NCBI RefSeq assembly: GCF_004379255.2
Contig: NC_056033.1
Span: 19,770,209 to 19,834,208, forward strand
Direction: 5' to 3'
Length of the DNA: 64,000 nt
Source of the DNA: Salvia splendens
Taxonomy: Eukaryota > Streptophyta > Magnoliopsida > Lamiales > Lamiaceae
Shown here: piece by piece, positions 38,374-49,768 of the stretch
Numbering within the stretch: the stretch's first letter is position 1
Layout of the letters: each line of letters opens with the position of its first letter
Translations under genes and position numbers: made by a program
Notes under the pieces: model-generated
What the model was told of the DNA's origin: nothing
The model's input: only the letters and a program-made list of their open reading frames with translations
The model's database searches: none

Positions 38374-39131
38374 GAGTGGTATCAGAGCCAGGTTTTTCTT
38401 TCCGCTCTGGACCCGAGAGTCTTTTTCAGTCTTAGTCTAGACTTGTTTCGCTAGACTAAAATAATAATGGTAATAATAATGATGATAATAATAATTATGC
38501 ATTGAAGGCTCAACATCCCGACTCGTCACACTCAACTGAGAAAAAGGTAATATGTTTTTTTTTGGAAATTTTTATGAGAAAGTTTTGGAGAATGGAAAAT
38601 GAGAGAAATTTTGAGAATGAAAGAGGAAAAGATTTTTATAAGAACGAGGAAGTGAAATCTTTCCGTGAGGGTTTGGTTTCAAATTGAGAATAGTATTTTC
38701 TGATGTTTAAGAAAAGAGCAAGTTTTGAAGAGAAATTATGGAGTTTTAAAGTATGAAAGTGTTTTTGCTTTGGGATGTTAAAATGTTGTGTGTTATACTT
38801 GGTTATCTTTAAGTATGAATGATGATGAAGTATGTTGCGAACATAGAGTGCTTATGTTGTAGGCTAGATTGAATACGCGCGAACAGTAGTTTTGAGTTGA
38901 GATAACCTATCACTTTCCCGAGTGACGAATACGAATGAGAATCTGAAAGTTGGGGTGAACCCCTAATTTGTCAAGGCACGACGAGACAAGGAGATCGAGA
39001 GTGCGAATGGAGGCCGGTGGACCATGAAACTTTTTCTTGGAATTGCGTGAGACTTTGGAGCAAGCTAGGTGCGAACCATTCGAAGGACGTAAGCAAATTT
39101 CGGGACGAAATTTTTGTTAAGGTAGGTAGAT
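38374..39131 (+). other. T3 internal region (no protein)
   Basis: A primer site is followed by TTTCTTTCCGCTCTGGACCC and a leader block GAAGGCTCAACATCCCGAC, shared with T2. A donor-like AAAAAG|GTAATATG lies at 38546/38547. The rest is A/G-rich and ends in AAATTTCGGGACGAAATTTT and a purine tract. The longest frame (38502-38687) is not protein-like. Confidence 0.8.
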
Positions 39132-41747
39132 TGTAACACCCCGACTTTTTCTACTCTTTTTTATTGTGTTCTTGAAAGGACCGTCGTTTGTACACTTGAA
39201 AATTTTTTCGACCTTGTTTCTTTTGTCGAGAGAATAATTTTACAATTTGGCTTTGGGCTATTAATTTTAAGAGTGTTGGGTCATCCAAATTTTCTTATTC
39301 TTTAACCAACTTAGCCAAACTCTACAATTTACATGTTGGGCCCAATTTCATCAAAGAACTTTAAGTTTCCAAGCCCAATTCATTTTATTTGGAAACCACA
39401 CTTTGAAGCCCAATTAGAGATTAACGATTTCTATACATGTATCTCTCCCTCAATCCCACGATTCCTTCCACATTCATTCAATTTCTGAAATAAAAGCTTG
39501 CTTTCTCCCATGATCTGCAGTTACAAGCATTTCTCTCCATCTCCTGCACGATCAGAATTCCAATTTACACCACGTTCCAAACTGCAGAGTTACATCCCGT
39601 TCTGTACATAGTTCACAAATTGAGAGAGAAAAAAAAAACCCGAGTGAAAGCAGAGAGTTCTGGAGTCGAAAATAAGCAAGTAGGATTCTCCGTTCCATCT
39701 CAATTTCAAACCCAGCATGTTTGGGAGTCGGAACTGGCGCTGACCGAGATGATGCGGGGAGATGTCGGCGGCGGTTGGTGAACGGAGCTGAGACGACTGG
39801 AGCTCGGCGGTGACGGAGAGGCAGTGACAGCGGCAGCGGGGGTTGCTGGTGCAGCAAAGGCCGAGAGAGGGAGAGAATTGCAGAATTTCTCATCCCAAAC
39901 AAAGAGTGGCGGAGACGTCGAGGGGCAGTGCCGTTGCACAGATTTGCGAAAACAGCGACAACCGGCCAGGAGAAACGATGAACCGGTGCCACTGAACGAC
40001 GGCGACTCTCGCGGAAGAAACGAGAGTGGTGACTCTGCTTCTTCTCAACGGCAACAGCGGTGACATCGCGGGTGACTCGGGTCGACGGAATCGCTTGTTA
40101 GCCGGCGGCGTTGAGTGAGAATTTGAGGAGGAGTTCAGAGATTTCAATTTGGATTGTTCTCCTGGTTTTGATTTCAGAGAAGAAGAAGACGACGAAAGGG
40201 GATTAATGAGAAGAGATTTGGGGGTTTCAATCCTTTTTCTTTTTGAATTTCACGTGGGCAGGTAAGAAAGAAGTTGGACCCTTTTTATTTAATTTTTATG
40301 GGCCATGTGAATTTATCTTTAAGTGTTGGGCCTTTTGTTTAGTAAAGGAGATGAATTGGAGTACATTAAATCAATGGATGACTCTATGCACGCTTTTCGA
40401 GAAAGGAATGGAGCATACGTTAAGGCTTTAAACGATCGAGGTGGGCTTTCGAACTAAATACTTTTAAGAGCTTTAGTTTTAATATATTGATTCGAGCATC
40501 ATTTTATGTGACAAAATTCATTTTAATTGAGATTGCAAGTATTATTAATTTTTATTCGATGATGATGTGGTTTATGTGCTTAAAGTGAAAGTGATGTTAT
40601 GTGATATACGCGTTGATTTAGCGAGTGCTTTGTGATTTGCTCGACTTGTTGATGTGATGTGAGATGATGCTCGACCTTGACAGAGAAAAATGATTTTATG
40701 TTTCAAATACGTTTTTGAGGAAAATAAAGTTTGCAAAGGGAATATCATGCAATGTGTTTGTTTTGAGAAATGCCTATCTGTTTGTTTAGCAAGGGAGTTG
40801 TCCCTACTAGACCTATTGAAATCGAATTCGGGTCTGACTAGGGAGTGAGTCCCTACTCAGGCTAGTGTACACCAATGGGGATCGTGAGCCGTCTTTTGGG
40901 TCGGCCGGTCTAGTGATCGAGTTTGCGGCCACAAATCTCGTTTCACAGTATGTTGTTGATGTTGACGAGGTTGATGTTGATGAGATTGATGTTGATGAGA
41001 TTGATGTTGATGTTGATGTTGATGATTATTTAGTGGGGAGTGAGTCCCTACTATGAGTTTAATCGAATTCGGGTCTTAGCAAGGGTGCGTCCCTACTCGG
41101 ACTAGTGTACACGATGAGGACCGTGAGTCATCGAATGGGTTGGCCGGTTTTCGTGCTCGTGGAAAGTGGCCCCTTACACGGCACCCTAAAGAACAGATAT
41201 GGCAGTTTCTTAAATAATCAAGGAGAAATGGTTGGTTTGAAATGATGAGGAAAAAGGATTTGAGGATGAGTTGAAAGTTTGTGTTTGAAATATTTTTAGT
41301 GTCTCGGGCCTTTTCAAGTTAAAACCCCGAGGTCACTCAATGGTGGCATGATATAACTGTTTTTATAAAATTGTTTTGGCAATTGTCCACTGAGTGCATC
41401 AAGTACTCAGCCCTGCATATTGTTTTTCTTAATGTGCAGATTGAGCGGTGACGAGCGCGGTGGGTGTTGAGCATAAAAGTGAAGAATGTCTATCAAATGT
41501 TCGGAATATGTTGTGTCTTCATACATAGCATTATTCTACTCTCGAGATGCTTCCGCTGAATATTGTTTCTTTTGCCAAGTATTGTTAAGATAATATTTGT
41601 TTCGAGTTGTTGATTGTTGAGATACTCTGATTTTTATTTCGAGCTATGGTCGAGTTGTGTTGATTCCCCCTTTCTTCCCCGCTTCTTTAACCCTCCCCTA
41701 GTCGCGATCAACCGTGTTTTCTATCCTTAGAAAATGCGGGCGTGACA
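39132..41747 (+). repeat. T3 right LTR
   Basis: It is a near copy of 35755-38373; the microsatellite is one 6-bp unit shorter. The canonical end GTGACA at 41747 is followed by GAGTGGTATCA before the target duplication. Confidence 0.93.
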
Positions 41748-41763
41748 GAGTGGTATCAGTAGT

Positions 41764-43567
41764 GCATGATGCCCTAAAGATTTGGAGACATCATCTCTAC
41801 GGAGTTCGATGTGAGATCTTTACGGACCACAAAAGCCTGAAATATTTCTTTGAGCAAAAGGATTTAAACATGCGACAATGAAGGTGGCTCGAATTGGTGA
41901 AGGACTACGATTGTGGCATCAATTACCACCCCTGCAAGGCAAATATAGTGGCAGATGCCTTGAGCCGGAAGGGTCATTCCCAACTGGCCACTTTTCTCAC
42001 CAACAAAGAAAGCCTGGTCCGCGAGTTTAGTAAGATGCGTTTGGAGGTAGTGAGAACACCTGAAACGGTGGAAGCGCGAATCGCCACTTTAGTTGTTGAA
42101 CCTGATCTAAGGTCGAGAATTGTTGAAGCACATCGGATGGATGCGAAACTAGAGGAAATACGTGTAGAGGTGCGAACCGACGAATCTGGAAACTTTAGTG
42201 AAGAAGGTGACAACGCTCTTACCTTCAAAGAAAAACTATGCATGCCGGACAACGAGGAGTTCAAAAATGAAGTGATAAGCGAAGCACATGAGACTCCTTA
42301 CACCGCCCACCCAGGAAGTACGAAGATGTACCAAGACTTAAAGAAGTCCTTTTGGTGCAATGGTATGAAGAGGGATATAGCGGCCTTCGTGGAGCGCTGC
42401 TTAGCCTGCCAACAGGTGAAGGCTGTACATCAACGACCGTACGGGAAGTTGCAACCATTAGAAATTCCCGAGTGGAAATGGGAGCACATCGCCATGGATT
42501 TTGTGACAGCATTGCCCAAGACGCAAAGAAGGAATGCTACCATATGGGTAATTATAGACCGACTCACCAAGTGTGCGCATTTCATACCGATCCCCGTAAC
42601 GCATGGATCGAGCAAGCTAGCTCGGATCTACATAAAGGAAATAGTGCGACTGCATGGAGTCCCAGTGACAATCACATCCGACCGTGTCCCGAAATTCACT
42701 TCAAGATTTTGGATCAGCCTACAACCTGAGCTAGGCACTCGACTGAACTTCAGCACAGCATTCCACCCACAGACGAACGGGCAATCCGTAAGAACGATCC
42801 AAACCCTCGAGGATATGTTAAGAGCCGTGGTGTTAGACCGAGGAGGAAGTTGAGAGTCCGCACTACCACTAATTGAGTTCGCCTACAATAACAGTTTCCA
42901 GGCAACGATAAACATGGCGCCGTATGAAGCCTTGTACGGGAGAAAGTGTAGATCCCCGCTCTACTGGGACGAAGTTGGTGAGAGAAGGGTACTCGGGCCC
43001 GATGCAGTCGAAGAAATGGTTGGAATCGTTCGACAAATTCGTGCGAGGATAAAAGAAGCTCAAGACAGACAGAAGTCATACGCGGATGCACGACGAACCG
43101 ACTTACAATTTCAAGCGGGCGACAAGGTCTTTCTCAAGGTATCCCCGTCGAAAGGGATAACGCGCTTTGGTGTCAAGGGACAATTGAAACCGCGATTTAC
43201 TGGGCCTTATGAAATCCTCGAAGGAGTGGGTCCTGTTGCATACTGTTTGGCGCTACCCCCAAGCCTTAGGAACGTGCACAACGTCTTTCATGTGTCGCAA
43301 TTGCGGAAATACGTGTTTGACCTAAAGCACGTGATTCACTACCAAGAAGTCGCGTTGAACCCGGACTTGAGCTATGAGGAGAGACCCCAAACGATTTTTG
43401 ACCGAAAGGTCCAGAACGTGAGAAATAAACCAGTTGCTTACGTGAAAGTACAGTGGAGAAACCACGGGCACGAAGAAGCCACGTGGGAGCTTGAGGACAA
43501 GATGATGGAATTATACCCAGAACTTTTCCCACGAGAGTACCAAATTTCGGGACGAAATTTCTTTTAA
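41764..43567 (+). pseudogene. T2 pol, part 2: RNase H end, integrase, chromodomain
   Basis: It continues directly after T3: [20 protein letters not shown], then [20 protein letters not shown]. From 41894 it is open for 319 codons: integrase zinc-binding [16 protein letters not shown]...CLACQQ, catalytic core with MDFV, ITSDRV (the usual Asp context) and a final [14 protein letters not shown]. The conserved Glu would lie in the following VRTIQTLE segment. A TGA at about 42851 interrupts, then 42914-43567 holds EALYGRKCRSPLYWDEVGER, GPYEILEGVGPVAYCLALPP and a chromodomain-like HGHEEATWELEDKMMELYPE. A stop also lies at about 41879. The last codons read through the conserved inverted repeat before the purine tract. 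Confidence 0.92.
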
Positions 43568-43578
43568 GAGTGGTAGGA

Positions 43579-46500
43579 TGTAACGCCCCACTTTTCGAAC
43601 CCTAATTTTCGAACCCTAAGACGATTTCATTTATATCTTTGATTGCCGCAATTAAATGACGAATTGTTATGTGTTTGCTTTGGTGACCTAATTCTGATTT
43701 GACCGAGTCAACTTCGCCGATTTATGACGTGGCTTTAATTAATTGATGCGGAATGAAATATATATTGCAGTAAATCATTATTTTTTGGGAGTGAGATTTA
43801 AATAGGATCATCAATAATTACCTGACCCTTTTGATGAGAAATTTCGACCACTGTTAATTGTTGGAGAGGAATTTTATTTCCTTGGATTTAATTATTTGCT
43901 TTGGATAATTATCTAATTAAATCCAAAGCCTAATTACCTTATTTCTTCATGAGAAAATCGACTCCTATTGTTGTACTAAGGGAGATTTCGAAATCTTCCA
44001 AATTTTGTGGGAGGGAGGAATTATTTATTATTTATTTGGATCCCTTATTTAGTTCTTTCCATGAATGAATTGGAATATCCTAGCAAATCTTACCTTACTT
44101 TATTTTATTAAGGATTTGGAAATTTTTCCTTGTGGGAGGGCCAAATCACACGCCTACTTCCTTATAATGTGGGAGGATTTTATTAATTTTTCTGCTCTGT
44201 ATTATTTTATTCTGATCCGTGAAAATACCAAATTAAATCAAAGGCTAATTAAATAGCCAAGATTTTTGAAAATTCCTCCTTATTTCCTCCCTCAAATTCA
44301 CGCCAATCATCTCCCTCAAATCCCCTCAAATCTTTATTTAATTTATTCTCCCAAATCATCAAATTAATTGTGGGATATTTTATTTTCAACCCTATAAATA
44401 GAGACTAAACTAAAACCTAAACCCTAGCCACCCAATCCCACACGCCTACACGCCCATTCTCTCTTCCCCACTCCTCCCACACTTGTTCTTCTACTCTACT
44501 CAAGATCCTTTCGATTCGCCAAGAGTTTGTTGAAGAATCAAGAGTTATATTCGTTTATACTGATTGTTTCGTTCAAGAAAGGTACAATCAAACCTCTATT
44601 TTTCATTCCTTTCCATCTAAACATTCTTTTGATTCCCTCATGCATATAGTGAGTGTAGGGATTTCAAATCTAAGGATTTAATCGGTGGGAATTTGTATTT
44701 GTATGTGTGTATGCGTTTTGAATGAAATTGTATGAAGATTTAATGAATCATTGGTGAATGATGTATGATTATATGAAAACATGAGTGTGAGGACTCTTTT
44801 AAGCATGTTTGTGTGTTAAAACCATGAAAAGGTTGTGTTTGAATGAATGGGGATAAAACCCTAATTCAAATTTTTAAGCATTGAAAACTGTGGATTCGGG
44901 CAGTAGATTCCGACATGTTTTTGACCGACCAAATGAACTCCTTTTTATTCTATTCTTTTTCTGAGTAAACTTCATGATGTCTTCTATGTTGTGTGTAAAT
45001 TTCAACTCATTTGGACAAAATATGAAGTTTTGGTGAATTTTTTAAGTTGACTGCACAATTCTGCCGGAAAATGTTTTCTCGACCACTAGGTTACGTTTTC
45101 GATTTGACCGACCTAAAAAGGTTATTTTGACATGAATTTTTAACTGGAAGTTATTTGATGAGTCTACTGTATTGTGGTAAAAGTTTAGCCCCAACGGAAG
45201 TAGGGTGAGATTATAATAATTTTTATAAAATGGTTGCGCAGTGCTGCCAGATTTCTATCTTTACAAAAACAACTATGTTGTTATAAGTGATATACATGAT
45301 TTATATATGTGATGACGTGATGTGTTATTCAAAGATGGGGAAAAAGGGAAACGTTGGGGACATGCATGATTTTGAGTCGGTATTTGAGACTGATTGTGAT
45401 ACACATAATGTAAAGGTGATAACTCGCGCTCTCAGCGTGACAGCAAGGGAAAGGAAATACTTGAAATCTAAGCAGTCGAGGTGGACTTTCTTTTAAATAA
45501 GGACGATGTCCTAAGTATTTTACCGATGAGAATGGAATTGTGTTTATCATGCCTTGTTTGGTTTTAACGTGCCTATCTGATGTGACTTTTGCCACTATTA
45601 TTTAAATCGAATTCGGGTCCTCGTAGAGCCGCAAACTCTACTTGGATTAGTGTACACCAATGGTAGACCGTGTGTCAGTGTATGGGTTGGCCGGTCTAGT
45701 GACCTGGTTTGCGGCCGCATTCCTTGTCATGTATGTGCGGATATGACTAACGTCTATGGGAAAATGACTGATCAGTCGACTTTTTACAATGGGAAATGAT
45801 TTTGAGTGCCTCGGGCCTTTCTAAAGCTAAACCCCGATGGTTACTTACGTATGGCATGATAGATAAATAATACTCCCTCTGTCCCATTAGAAATGAAACG
45901 TTTTCCTTTTTGGTCTGTCCCATTAAAAATGAAACGTTTCTAAAAATAGAAACAATACTCTCTCTACTTTTTCTTCTCTCTTACTTTACTCTCTCTTCAT
46001 TAACTCACAAAACAACACTACATAAAATCTCGTGCCGAAAAATAAATGTTGCATATTTAATGGGACGGAGGGAGTAATTTTTATGAAAATGTTTTCAGCA
46101 TAAGTCCACTGAGTATCTTTATAGTACTCAGCCCTGCATGTGTTTTCCTTATGTGCAGGTTGAGCGGCGACGAGAGGTTGGTGGTGTTGAGCAAGTAACT
46201 TGAAGAATTAAATGTTTATCTTTGAATTATGGGTGTCGTTGTGTCTTCACACATGACGTCACTCCTTCTCATGGTCGTTTTCCGCTGCGATATTTCTATT
46301 ACTTATTAGTTGTTGGGCCGAACTTAAATTTGTCCGGTTATTGTTTTCTTGTGATTCTGTTGGATAATGTCAAACTCTTAATCGTTTCCTTTGAGTATTA
46401 ATTGCCGGCCCAACTCATTATTTAAACCCGAGTCCCTTTCTTGTTTTATACTTATTTGTTCATTTAGTATGTCGGTCAAACCTCCTTGATGAAACCCTAG

Positions 46501-46579
46501 CCTATTTTCCTTGTTATATTTAAGTCCGTTTAAGTCGCGATCGCCGCATTTATTATACCCTAGAAGGGCGGTCGTGACA
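43579..46579 (+). repeat. T2 3' LTR (3001 bp with a MITE)
   Basis: Same ends as the 5' LTR. It contains the Stowaway MITE 45873-46074 and a 17-bp segment near 45093-45109 missing from the 5' LTR. TATA box TATAAATAG at 44393-44401. Right flank CACTA (46580-46584). Confidence 0.93.
45873..46074. mobile_element. Stowaway MITE in the T2 3' LTR (202 bp)
   Basis: The ends CTCCCTCTGTCCCATTAGAA and TTAATGGGACGGAGGGAG form inverted repeats. TA lies on both sides (45871-45872, 46075-46076). The 5' LTR has the uninterrupted site AATAATAATTTTTATG near 30447, so the insertion came after T2. Confidence 0.95.
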
Positions 46580-48353
46580 CACTAGGTCGAATAAATCCCA
46601 AATCGAGTAGTTCTTGCTACTGAATCTTCAATTCAGCCAACTCGTTAGGAGCCATTCGGTATGGTGCTTTCGATACTGGCGCAGATCTGGGTTCCAAATC
46701 AATGGTGAACTCTACTTGCCTGTCGGGCGGCGGTCCAGGAAAAGTTTCAAGAAACACGTCGGGAAAATCTCGTACTATTGCCACGTCCTCCACCTTCAAG
46801 TCCTTATTCTCCTCACCATTCAAGTACACAAGGTACGCCGGATGCCCTTTTCTTATCATCGTGGTTGCTTGCAAAGCAGAGATTATGGAGGTTCGTCGGT
46901 TTATGGAGATCCCATACAAGATAGTCGGTTCATTGCCAGGGGCTTGAAAAGAAATCCGTCTCTCTTTACAGTGAATCGTTGCGTGGTTCTCGGTAAGCCA
47001 ATCCATTCCCAAAATTATGTCTACGTTCTCCAAAGGCATAACGTGCAAAAGTCAAGCTACTACTCCTAACTCTCCTAACACAAACTCTACGTTCGAGCAA
47101 GTTTGTGCAATATCAATCAGACCTCCAACGGGTGAAGACACATTCAAACCCGATTCAAGTTTAGCAGTAGGGAGTTCTACGGCATTCACACATGACATCA
47201 AAATAAAAGAGTGCGAAGCACCTGTATCAAACAACACGATAATAGGTAGTTGCTGGAGCTTGCCCATACTTGCCAAGTTATCCTTGCCCTTGCTGGCCTG
47301 TTGCTCCTGCCCTGGATTCCCTCTCAGTGCATACGCCCTTGCCGGTTGTGGGGCAACTTGCCGAATCGGTTGCGGTTGTTGCGGTTGCCTCTGTCCGTGT
47401 CCATTCCTCATTCCTCCTTTATTGTTTGGACACTCTCGAGACATGTGTCCGTTTCTACCACAAGCGAAGCATCGAATGCCTCCGGCTCTGCATTCGCCAG
47501 CGTGAAACTTGGAGCACCGATTGCAGAAAGGTGCCCTCTGTTGATTTCCCCTGCGTTGTGGCACAACCTGTCGGCCATAGTTTTGTGGCTGGCGGTAGGC
47601 GGGGTGGTGTCGCTTGTTGTCAAAAGGAGCTCGGTTGCCTTCCCACTTCCTTTTGTCTCGATAGTTCAATTGTGGTGCGGGCGGTGTAGGATTCACTGCC
47701 CTCGCGTCCTTAGGTAGTGCCTCTTCCACATCTAAGGCGCAACTCAAAATCTCGGAGTAGGGAATTCCTTGGCGGCTGGCCACTGCTACTCTTATCTCGG
47801 TCCTAAGTCCTGATCGAAACTTCGCGGCCATCTTCTCATCAGTGTCCACCAACTCGGGCGCATATCGGGTCATCTCACAAAGTGCACAGTTATACTCTGT
47901 CACCATCATGTTTCCCTATTTCAAGGTGTGGAATTCTACCACTTTGGCCCGTCGGTAGCTCATGGGAACGTACTTGTTGTACACCTCCAACTTAAACTCG
48001 TCACATGTCAACGCCTCTCTGCGGGCAGGGTCCATGGTCTTTCTCTTAGTTTCCCACCAATAATCGGCAGGCCCAGTCATCTGATAAGTCACGCATGCCA
48101 GACGTTCCTTGTCGGTGCATTCCATAAAATCAAAGATACGCTCTAGGTCGCGTATCCAGGCCTCTGCCTTCGGGGGCTCTCCCAACCCATCAAACTTTGG
48201 GAGATTCCCCTTTCAGAAGGTGTTGATGTAATCCTTTTCTCGAGGTTGCGGTAGGGGTGGTGGTGGAGGTGGAGGTTGATTCCCAACACTTCCCCCGGAC
48301 CGTCCCTCTTCATTTCCCCCTACACGTGGGCCACGTCTACGTCTCGGTGGCAT
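46580..48353 (-). pseudogene. T1 gag-protease and start of RT (disabled)
   Basis: It starts at ATG 48353 with MPPRRRRGPRVGGNEEGR, shortly after a splice-acceptor-like site. Gag follows: AEAWIRDLERIFDFMECTDK, ADYWWETKRKTMD, FKLEVYNKYVPMSYRRAK, MTRYAPELVDTDEKMAAKFR. Zinc knuckle CFACGRNGHMSREC near 47450, with CNRCSKFHAGEC before it. Protease active site VLFDTGASHSF near 47230, then NVDIILGMDWLTENHA. RT begins DRQVEFTIDLEPRSAPVSKA. Stops: TGA near 48213, TAG at 47916, TGA near 47052, TAG at 46617-46619. The frame continues at 28156 across T2. Confidence 0.9.
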
Positions 48354-48359
48354 CTTGAT

Positions 48360-49632
48360 CTAAAACACAAGTTAGTATCGTTGTTAGTATTTGCCGTTAT
48401 CAAAAACAAAACTTGCTTGCATCCATTCACGTGCACGAAACGATAGACCACAAGTACGCAAAGTTAAAACAAATGTGGAACTTCTATAGAAGCTTGGAAA
48501 GGAAACAAAACATTCGTTCGAGACCATAAACAAAAAAGGCGTACTACTTTTACTCGTCTAACAACTTAAAACAAAAACAAACATCGAACTAATTATCGTT
48601 ATTTTCTTCCTCCTCTGGGTCCTCCTCTTCCTCCGCGTCCTCTTCTTCTTCTTCCGGATCCTCTTCTTCTTCCGGGTCCTCTTCTTCGTGACACTCATCA
48701 AGCAAACGGAGGTCTTCGTCATCCTCCATGGCAACCCATACATAATCGTCCTCCAAGCCCGGAACCACTCCTACTCGTGCTCCAGCTTCACCTCCTGCCA
48801 CGAGTCCAACCTCGACCATGTGTTTATCCTCCCATACTATCTCATCTTCCTCCTCTTCCGCCGTTGGTGGTAATTCAAAGCGGAAATCGACTAGAGCACA
48901 CTTCACGGCCTTCAAGAAACCGTTCATGTCACCATCCATCATGTTACTTCGCTTTTCGTACCAAGTTAACCGACTGGCCGTTGCTTCCATCCAATCTTTC
49001 CAATTCTCGGGCATCAACTCAACTAGTCTCCTTATGCCACCATATGACGACACATGGTACCCGCGGACCTCTCACCACAGGGTTTCGAAATGGGCAACGA
49101 CCTCTCTTAGAGCTTTTCCTTCTTCTCTCTCGTAGCGGCGGTAATCGTCTATTGCTTGTCGCATTCTGGCACTATATTGATCGCTTTTAAGTGCGGTTCG
49201 TTTCGTTCGTACTATCTACGTGAAGACGAAAATTTTCCTTAGTAACCGAAGATTCCTCAAACTACATTTAACTCGCTGTTTGTGATATGTCTAAAGCTTG
49301 TCACGTATCACTGAATTCAAGATCATCTTAAGGCTTTCTGTGTTCACATGCTTACGCCATAACACTTTCACACATGCAACACATACTTAGGACATCATGC
49401 CAAACTTGCTCATGTCCCACATAATCATACCATAACAATATCATATTCGCACATACAACACGTGCTTAGATCATCTAGCCAATCATGCTCATATTCTACA
49501 TAATCACATCATCACAGTATCATTTTCACACATAACATTTATTCACATGCGTACACTTGCCAAAACATCCTCATCATATCATCATCAATTTTATACATCG
49601 ATCTCACATTCTTTCAACAACTTAAAATATAC
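48360..49632 (-). other. Predicted leader intron 2 of T1, enclosing the accessory ORF
   Basis: Donor AAAGTGAG|GTATATTTTAAG (GT at 49632-49631) and acceptor TTGTGTTTTAG|ATCAAGATG (AG at 48361-48360) are preceded by two TACTAAC branch-point motifs (minus strand, plus-strand GTTAGTA at 48371-48377 and 48383-48389). Splicing would bring the primer-site leader directly to the gag ATG, six bases into the next exon. The donor block aligns with T2 (31093/31094) and T3 (38546/38547). This is sequence-based prediction only. Confidence 0.55.
48589..49164 (-). pseudogene. Accessory ORF upstream of gag in T1, acidic C-terminus
   Basis: A minus-strand frame runs from ATG 49164 (MRQAIDDYRRYEREEGKALR) to a stop at 48589, about 190 codons, broken once by TGA at 49072-49074 after HFETLW. 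A downstream Met at 49053 gives an intact 154-residue protein: MSSYGGIRRLVELMPENWKD, then TWYEKRSNMMDGDMNGFLKA, then a Gly/Val segment, and a C-terminal third almost all Glu/Asp with Pro (DPEEEE repeats). I do not recognise the domain. It lies between primer site and gag, inside the predicted intron 2. Ogre/Tat elements are known to have an extra ORF before gag; for Tekay elements I know of no such standard ORF. T2 shows no clear counterpart. Confidence 0.6.
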
Positions 49633-49768
49633 CTCACTTTCTTTGGTTGAACGTGATGCTTTGGATGTTAAGACTTCGTGACACTTGTAGTCTAAGGTTC
49701 ACTAATCTAGCTTAAGATAAAATAAGACTCTCAGACCAGAGCAAAAGAACGAAGCTCTGATACCACTC
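49633..49768 (-). other. T1 primer binding site and leader exon
   Basis: The minus strand reads GACAGAG then TGGTATCAGAGCTTCG after the LTR end, then a leader ending AACCAAAGAAAGTGAG at the predicted donor. The primer is tRNA-iMet, as in T2 and T3. Confidence 0.8.

Larger units (their letters stand above)
35755..41758 (+). mobile_element. T3: non-autonomous Tekay-like LTR element inserted in T2
   Basis: LTRs 35755-38373 and 39132-41747 (about 2.62 kb each) differ by roughly a dozen substitutions by eye plus a 6-bp microsatellite unit. The 758-bp interior has a primer site TGGTATCAGAGCCAGG (38377), a leader like that of T1/T2, and a purine tract near 39091-39131, but no gag or pol. It belongs to the LARD type and needs a partner's enzymes. 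The target duplication GTAGT is at 35750-35754 and 41759-41763. The right end carries 11 extra bases (GAGTGGTATCA) beyond the LTR. Confidence 0.92.
28157..46579 (+). mobile_element. T2: Tekay-type Ty3/gypsy element inserted in T1
   Basis: It is bounded by LTRs 28157-30948 and 43579-46579 and a perfect target duplication CACTA (28152-28156, 46580-46584). It carries a tRNA-iMet primer site TGGTATCAGAGCC at 30952, a long leader, a gag remnant, pol and a purine tract at about 43545-43578. It holds T3 (35755-41758) in its RNase H region and a Stowaway MITE in its 3' LTR. Without insertions it is about 12.2 kb. Several stops make it non-functional. Confidence 0.93.

Noticed and set aside
47250..47717. 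Plus-strand ORFs of 139-155 codons rich in Cys/Val
   Set aside because: Antisense of the T1 gag zinc-knuckle region.
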